NCBI GenBank assembly: GCA_016801845.1
Contig: CM028928.1
Coordinates: 14,203,827 to 14,267,826, forward strand
Source of the DNA: Polydactylus sextarius
Lineage: Eukaryota > Chordata > Actinopteri > Polynemidae
Direction of reading: 5' to 3'
Length of the DNA: 64,000 bases
The stretch's first letter is position 1. Each line of letters starts with the position of its first letter. The notes beneath the pieces were generated by a model, which worked only from the letters and a program-made list of their open reading frames with translations, did no database searches and was not told the DNA's origin. Position numbers and translations under genes: made by a program. Of this stretch, positions 59,541 to 64,000 are shown piece by piece.

Positions 59541-61950
59541 TAGTCAGTTACAGTTACAGTTACAGTTAGTCAGTCATATATCACTCTGAATACTGAAATC
59601 CACATTGTAATAGCTTCAAATGGAAAAATGTGTAAAAGGTAAGAACATATTAAATTTGTATATTTCCCTGTATCCACACGCTCAGATTATTAAAATGTAG
59701 TACAGAATGTACAAAATCTGCAAATATCTAACTACCAAAATTCAATGTATGTATTTGTTACAGAGTGTGGCTAGGGGAATTAAAACTTCAAATTATTTTT
59801 GTGAAAACTTCACTGTTTTTGTACATTTCCATTCTCTACCTTGCATGTTTTGACCTTAAGTGTCCATAGTTTGCCTCAGTCAAATAGAACAAAATTATGT
59901 AGCCTTGCATGTGGTAGATGTAGACTGTTTTGTAATTGAAAATGATAAGATTGTATATTTGTGCTTCTTCTGTCTAAACTCTTCCCTCATGATGAATCCA
60001 ACTGAGTGGATGTCAGAGGAAAACGGGGGATTTGAGGAGAGAGAAAAGAGTGTAAAAAGCTGAGATAGATGGATTGACAAACAATGAGTGAATGGAGGAA
60101 GTAGATACAGAGACGGATGGTAGCTGGTGTCTATGGGGATGACGCTGTGTGAAGGTGACCTGGGATTACTCTGGTCCTATTTTACAATCTCATCTTGGTA
60201 TCTGAAACTCATCGCCCAGTGGAATGAGCTCAGCTGCCCACGTCCCTAAGTAAGTCATCAGCTGAACTCCAAATCTGCCCAGAGCATGATAATGTAAGAT
60301 AGGAATACAGAATACTGTTCTGTTATACTTCTGATTTGGTACTATAAAAAGAGATAGTGCCACCAAACTCTAGCTTGCAGTAGATTTGGATGATGACGTT
60401 TGCTTGAAGGAAGCAGGAGAAGGTACCCTGCAATTATGATGACGGCTTTTACTCGAGCTTCCTCTGGCTGATGTGGAAAATCTGTGCATTACTCAAAACA
60501 TTATCACAGAATGAGTATTGTCAAAAACCCACATGGCAGATTAAAGTGATGTCGATAAACACTCACCAGGTGGTAAAACCACCTGGTGAGTCTATCCTGC
60601 GTTTCCTTGTTATTATACCCTGAGTATAATTTTGAATACCTAAAATGTTTAATATTTAATATTTTTTGCCTACCAAAACACCACTTGGCAAAATGTTCCG
60701 ATTTTCCATTTTGGTATCAGAGAGTCAATAGGCCCACAAGCTGGAGGCAGTGGTTCAGACGGTGCAGGTAATAAAAGGAATTTTAGAACATGAACATATT
60801 TTTTATGTTCAGCCCTGAACCCCAGCTATTATCTGATTCCAAACTTCTGCAAGTGCTTTTAGCCTGTTTTAGCCACTTTGTTTTTTCTAGTCATTTAGTT
60901 GTTCTCCACTTTATTTCACCATTGCAGGCAGCAGTTTGCAGATTAAAAGCTCAAATACATTTTCTGTAAATTAACTGTCAAGCACCAAACGGTGGACAGA
61001 TCAAATTAGGAACAAGCTGGTGAAGAAAGAAGAAGATTTAGCAGCTTAGAGTTGGTAAAAACTCAATCCAAAGCCACAGGGAGAATGAATATTGGATGTC
61101 CATTCATGGCTTGGACACAAACACAACCTCCTGTTTGCTAAAACATCAGAGCTGAGTTTGTCGACTTGCTGCCTATTTGTATAAGTGGCTTAAAACATTC
61201 ACAAAGCTTAAACAGAAGCCATGCAATGTTTTGAGGTGTGTAGCTGCTGGCTTATAGATAACTGCGTGTGGTATCAAGATCATTTTCTATGCACAGTGAG
61301 TTTATGCTCTAAAGTCTATTTTTATTTCAAGTAAAATTTTCACCAAAAATAGAATATTCAGTAATTGACACCCCCCAAATTCAGCAGGGTTTTCATAAAA
61401 CTATCATACATTAAAGAGCTAAAAAAGTTTCTGTGTTGTGGTTACAATTGTAGTTATTTACAAATCATGCAGTTAACTTTGGTAGTCTGACTGTAACTGA
61501 TGTATTTAGGTAATTGCTTTTTAGGTGACTGATATTGCTACATAGCAAATGTCATTATTAACAGCTGTTTTCTTGCCAAGAGGTTCATTCATCATTGTGT
61601 TTAAAATTTACAAGAGTGTATAAGATGCTGCCTGAGCAGTGCTACTTCTTCAGGGTGGTCTGCACACTATAGTGACTGTGTATTGGAAAGTGATGAAATG
61701 CTCGGAAGGGGGCTTTCTTGATGGTTAGTATGCTAACTTCAGTACAAGAAAATAATTGGTGAAAGAAATCTCAACTTTTTAAACTTTTTCTCCTATATTT
61801 CATCCTCAAAGAACAATTTGCTATATCTGCCTTTTGTCAAGGTCCTTCATGCTCCCTCACACTAAAACAATTAATCACTAATCAAATAATAAACAACTTT
61901 ATCTGAATTTTTTGACTGAGTTGTGACCAATTCAAGGTGGCCCAAAGGAT
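59541..61950. other. Intergenic with short repeats
   Basis: No gene. It holds a short CAGTTA array (about 59545-59571) at the right edge of the LINE fragment and the palindrome at 60561-60591. Confidence 0.55.
60561..60591. repeat. Perfect inverted repeat (14-bp arms, 3-nt loop)
   Basis: ACTCACCAGGTGGT (60561-60574) and ACCACCTGGTGAGT (60578-60591) are exact reverse complements around AAA. Confidence 0.97.
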
Positions 61951-61959
61951 ATGGCTTCA

Positions 61960-62060
61960 CCAGTTGGGCAGGTTTGACACCATGTGCTCATTAGCTACTG
62001 TCAAGGTGTCCTTGACTAAGATGCCAAACTGAAACTTGCCTACTCATCATAACCCACTCA
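61960..62060 (-). mobile_element. Possible SINE-like repeat fragment
   Basis: CTGTCAAGGTGTCCTTGACT and AAGATGCCAAACTGAAACTT resemble the CGAGGTGTCCTTGAGCAAGA part of the teleost repeat seen at 40725-40965, read in the other orientation. Short and diverged. Confidence 0.4.
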
Positions 62061-64000
62061 AGCTAAAACCATCCATTAATCTCTGAAAATAACCTTCCAG
62101 AAAAACAGACCCAGCCATTCTGACAAAAAAAAAAAAAAAATACCACAAAATCATCATGATTTAATCCTTCAACAATACAGTCTGTTCTATTTAAGAATAG
62201 CTCCTTTAGCTTTTCCCAACTGCCAGTCACTTGGAATCAAAGCATCAACTTAATTTGTAAAAATAAATGAGATATCAACAGATGTTAATGTAAGATATAA
62301 CTATAATTGGTTTCTTGAGAGTGTCTGCAGACAGTGTGAACCTTTACTATTTTCTGCTTAGCAATACAGAAAACAGGGATTAAATGTTGGACATCAAGAT
62401 AAAACCCAAGGCAACAATATGCAACTTGTTTATCATATTGTTAATTAGTTATGTTGCTGTGTTTTCTTGATGTACTTGTGATACAATGAATGTCATTGCA
62501 CACACATGCACAGGCTCCCAAGAGCATTCTTAGTAACTGCAATTAGGTTGGTTGGAGTTAATGAGATCTCTCCCACAGTCATTCGAGAAAAAAAAAAAAA
62601 AAAGTACCGCAGATGTATTTATGAAACCAGATTGATTTGTTGAGCTTGGCATGATAAAACTCTCCTGCCTCAGTTGGCTGCAGTCTGTATCCATCAGCCA
62701 CACATTCTGGCAAGCCAGAAAAATGGAGAGATGGGAGAACAACAGCAGGTAGCTGGAAAGAGCCAGAGCTGATGGAAGGAAACGGAGACTGACTGAGCGA
62801 GAGGGACAGAGTATTAGAATAAAGCGAACGAGTCTGGGAGGGAGGAAAGATGCTGAAAAGATGGGGGCTGAGCAGTAGTCAAAGAGGTATTGACATGGTA
62901 TGAACTGGGGGGAGCAGGGATTTACATTTCATTTGAATGGGATGATGAGCAGTGCACAGAGGCAGGGAGATGAGACAGCGGAGCCTCCGAGGCCCTCCGG
63001 TGGTACTGCGTTCAACATAAATACTTTGCCATTTCAAACCCATCAATTTAAAGGGACACGCTCATCATGTGCTTGTTTTTTCACTCTGTTCTGTCTCTCT
63101 TCAGCTCTCGATGCTATAATTGCTTTGCTTATGCACGGGCACACGGGTGATATATGAGGTCTGCCAGTGCGCCAACAACATGCTTGCAGCACCATTCCTA
63201 TTTGTATGTGTGTGCTTTAATGTGTGTGTTTGTGTGCTACAGCTTAAGGGCAGCTTTAATTAAAAAACAACTTATTATTGTAATGGCTTTCTTGTTGAAA
63301 GCAGCAGCCTTCTTGTGTTTGAGTCTTGATTAATGAGATTATCATACGGTCAACCCCTTGTTGGTATTGCTCCCAAAGTATCAGCTGTGGATAAACTGCA
63401 CAGCAGAGAAAAAACAAGAACTTCTGATGGCAGTAACTTTGTATCTAACAGATTGCTGTCAAATCTAAACAAAGGGTGGATGAGAAGGGAGAAAATAAGA
63501 AGAAAAAATAAAACACTATTTTCATGTTTGGTTTAAAAATAGAAAAAGCTTGTTAATATTTGTGTCTGGGTTGTTAATCTGAGCTTTGCAACCATTCTAA
63601 AAAAAGAGTGAGAGTAGAGAGTAAAAAGAGGTGTAATGTGTTAAAGCCCAGCAAGGTCAAAACACTCATACATGAACTGATGGCTGAATAAAGTGTTCTA
63701 ACTCAAGGAAGATGTCTCTCTTTACTTTGAACAAAAAAGCCCTTGGCTTCTGTAATATGACCTTCTCACTGGTATGTAAAGGTTGCGGAATTCTCTGAAT
63801 TAACTTGCATCATATAACAGTGAATAAATAGTTGAAAGTAGCTTTATGACAAAAGTCTTTTCATAGCTTCCTGTGCATCATGATGGCTTCTGTGCTGCAA
63901 GGTCATCCTTGTTCCTTTCAAGGGATGCCTGACATCCAAGAATAAAGTCAACATCATTCTGACAGTTTATTTCCTCTTTGGAATAGAAAGAGAAAGTGGA
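62061..64000. other. Intergenic to window end; possible conserved noncoding stretch inside
   Basis: No gene or mobile element is recognised. It holds an A17 tract near 62126 and another A tract near 62588. The stretch at about 62880-63180 is less AT-rich, repeat-free and non-coding (see findings). Confidence 0.5.

Overview
The window looks like AT-rich nuclear DNA of a teleost fish. It has vertebrate spliced genes with GT/AG introns, a fish-type melanocortin receptor, fish-style non-LTR and hAT transposon remnants, and very long dinucleotide and tetranucleotide microsatellites. The species cannot be read from the sequence. Only two genes are supported, both on the minus strand.

Left edge (about 1-7000): the 5' part of drosha, the nuclear RNase III of the Microprocessor. 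Five coding exons (946-1106, 2573-2714, 3796-4090, 4499-4567, 4652-5505/5517) join in one frame through canonical splice sites. They encode the proline-rich and arginine/serine-rich N-terminus and the first residues of the central region. The RNase III and dsRNA-binding exons lie beyond position 1. A CpG-enriched patch near 6874-7000 with a CCAAT box and a splice-donor-like end is the best candidate for the noncoding first exon or promoter.

Middle (about 7000-38800): a gene-poor stretch of roughly 32 kb. It holds a 132-bp (AT)n tract, LINE reverse-transcriptase remains (8173-9320), a LINE 3' tail (15780-16093), a degenerate hAT transposase with a recognisable 3' terminal inverted repeat (17957-20103), SINE-like repeats (30165-30315, 31150-31920), an unexplained GAGCG-rich cluster (35075-35205) and several short, near-perfect palindromes.

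mc4r (38856-39836): an intact, single-exon melanocortin-4 receptor of 326 residues, with a (TC/GA)n tract about 430 bp upstream of its start codon.

Right side (about 40400-64000): another gene-poor region. It holds a SINE-like copy, LINE 3' tails in inverse orientation, a 91-bp hairpin, a compound microsatellite region at 54241-55230, a 21-bp minisatellite, a second LINE reverse-transcriptase remnant (59045-59540) and a possibly regulatory, repeat-free patch near 62880-63180.

The two genes have no known joint function. drosha acts in microRNA biogenesis and mc4r in energy balance, so their proximity is positional. I found no operon, CRISPR array, RNA gene or convincing undescribed system. 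The more unusual signals are the drosha-mc4r linkage, the palindromes, the GAGCG cluster and the palindromic minisatellite beside drosha.
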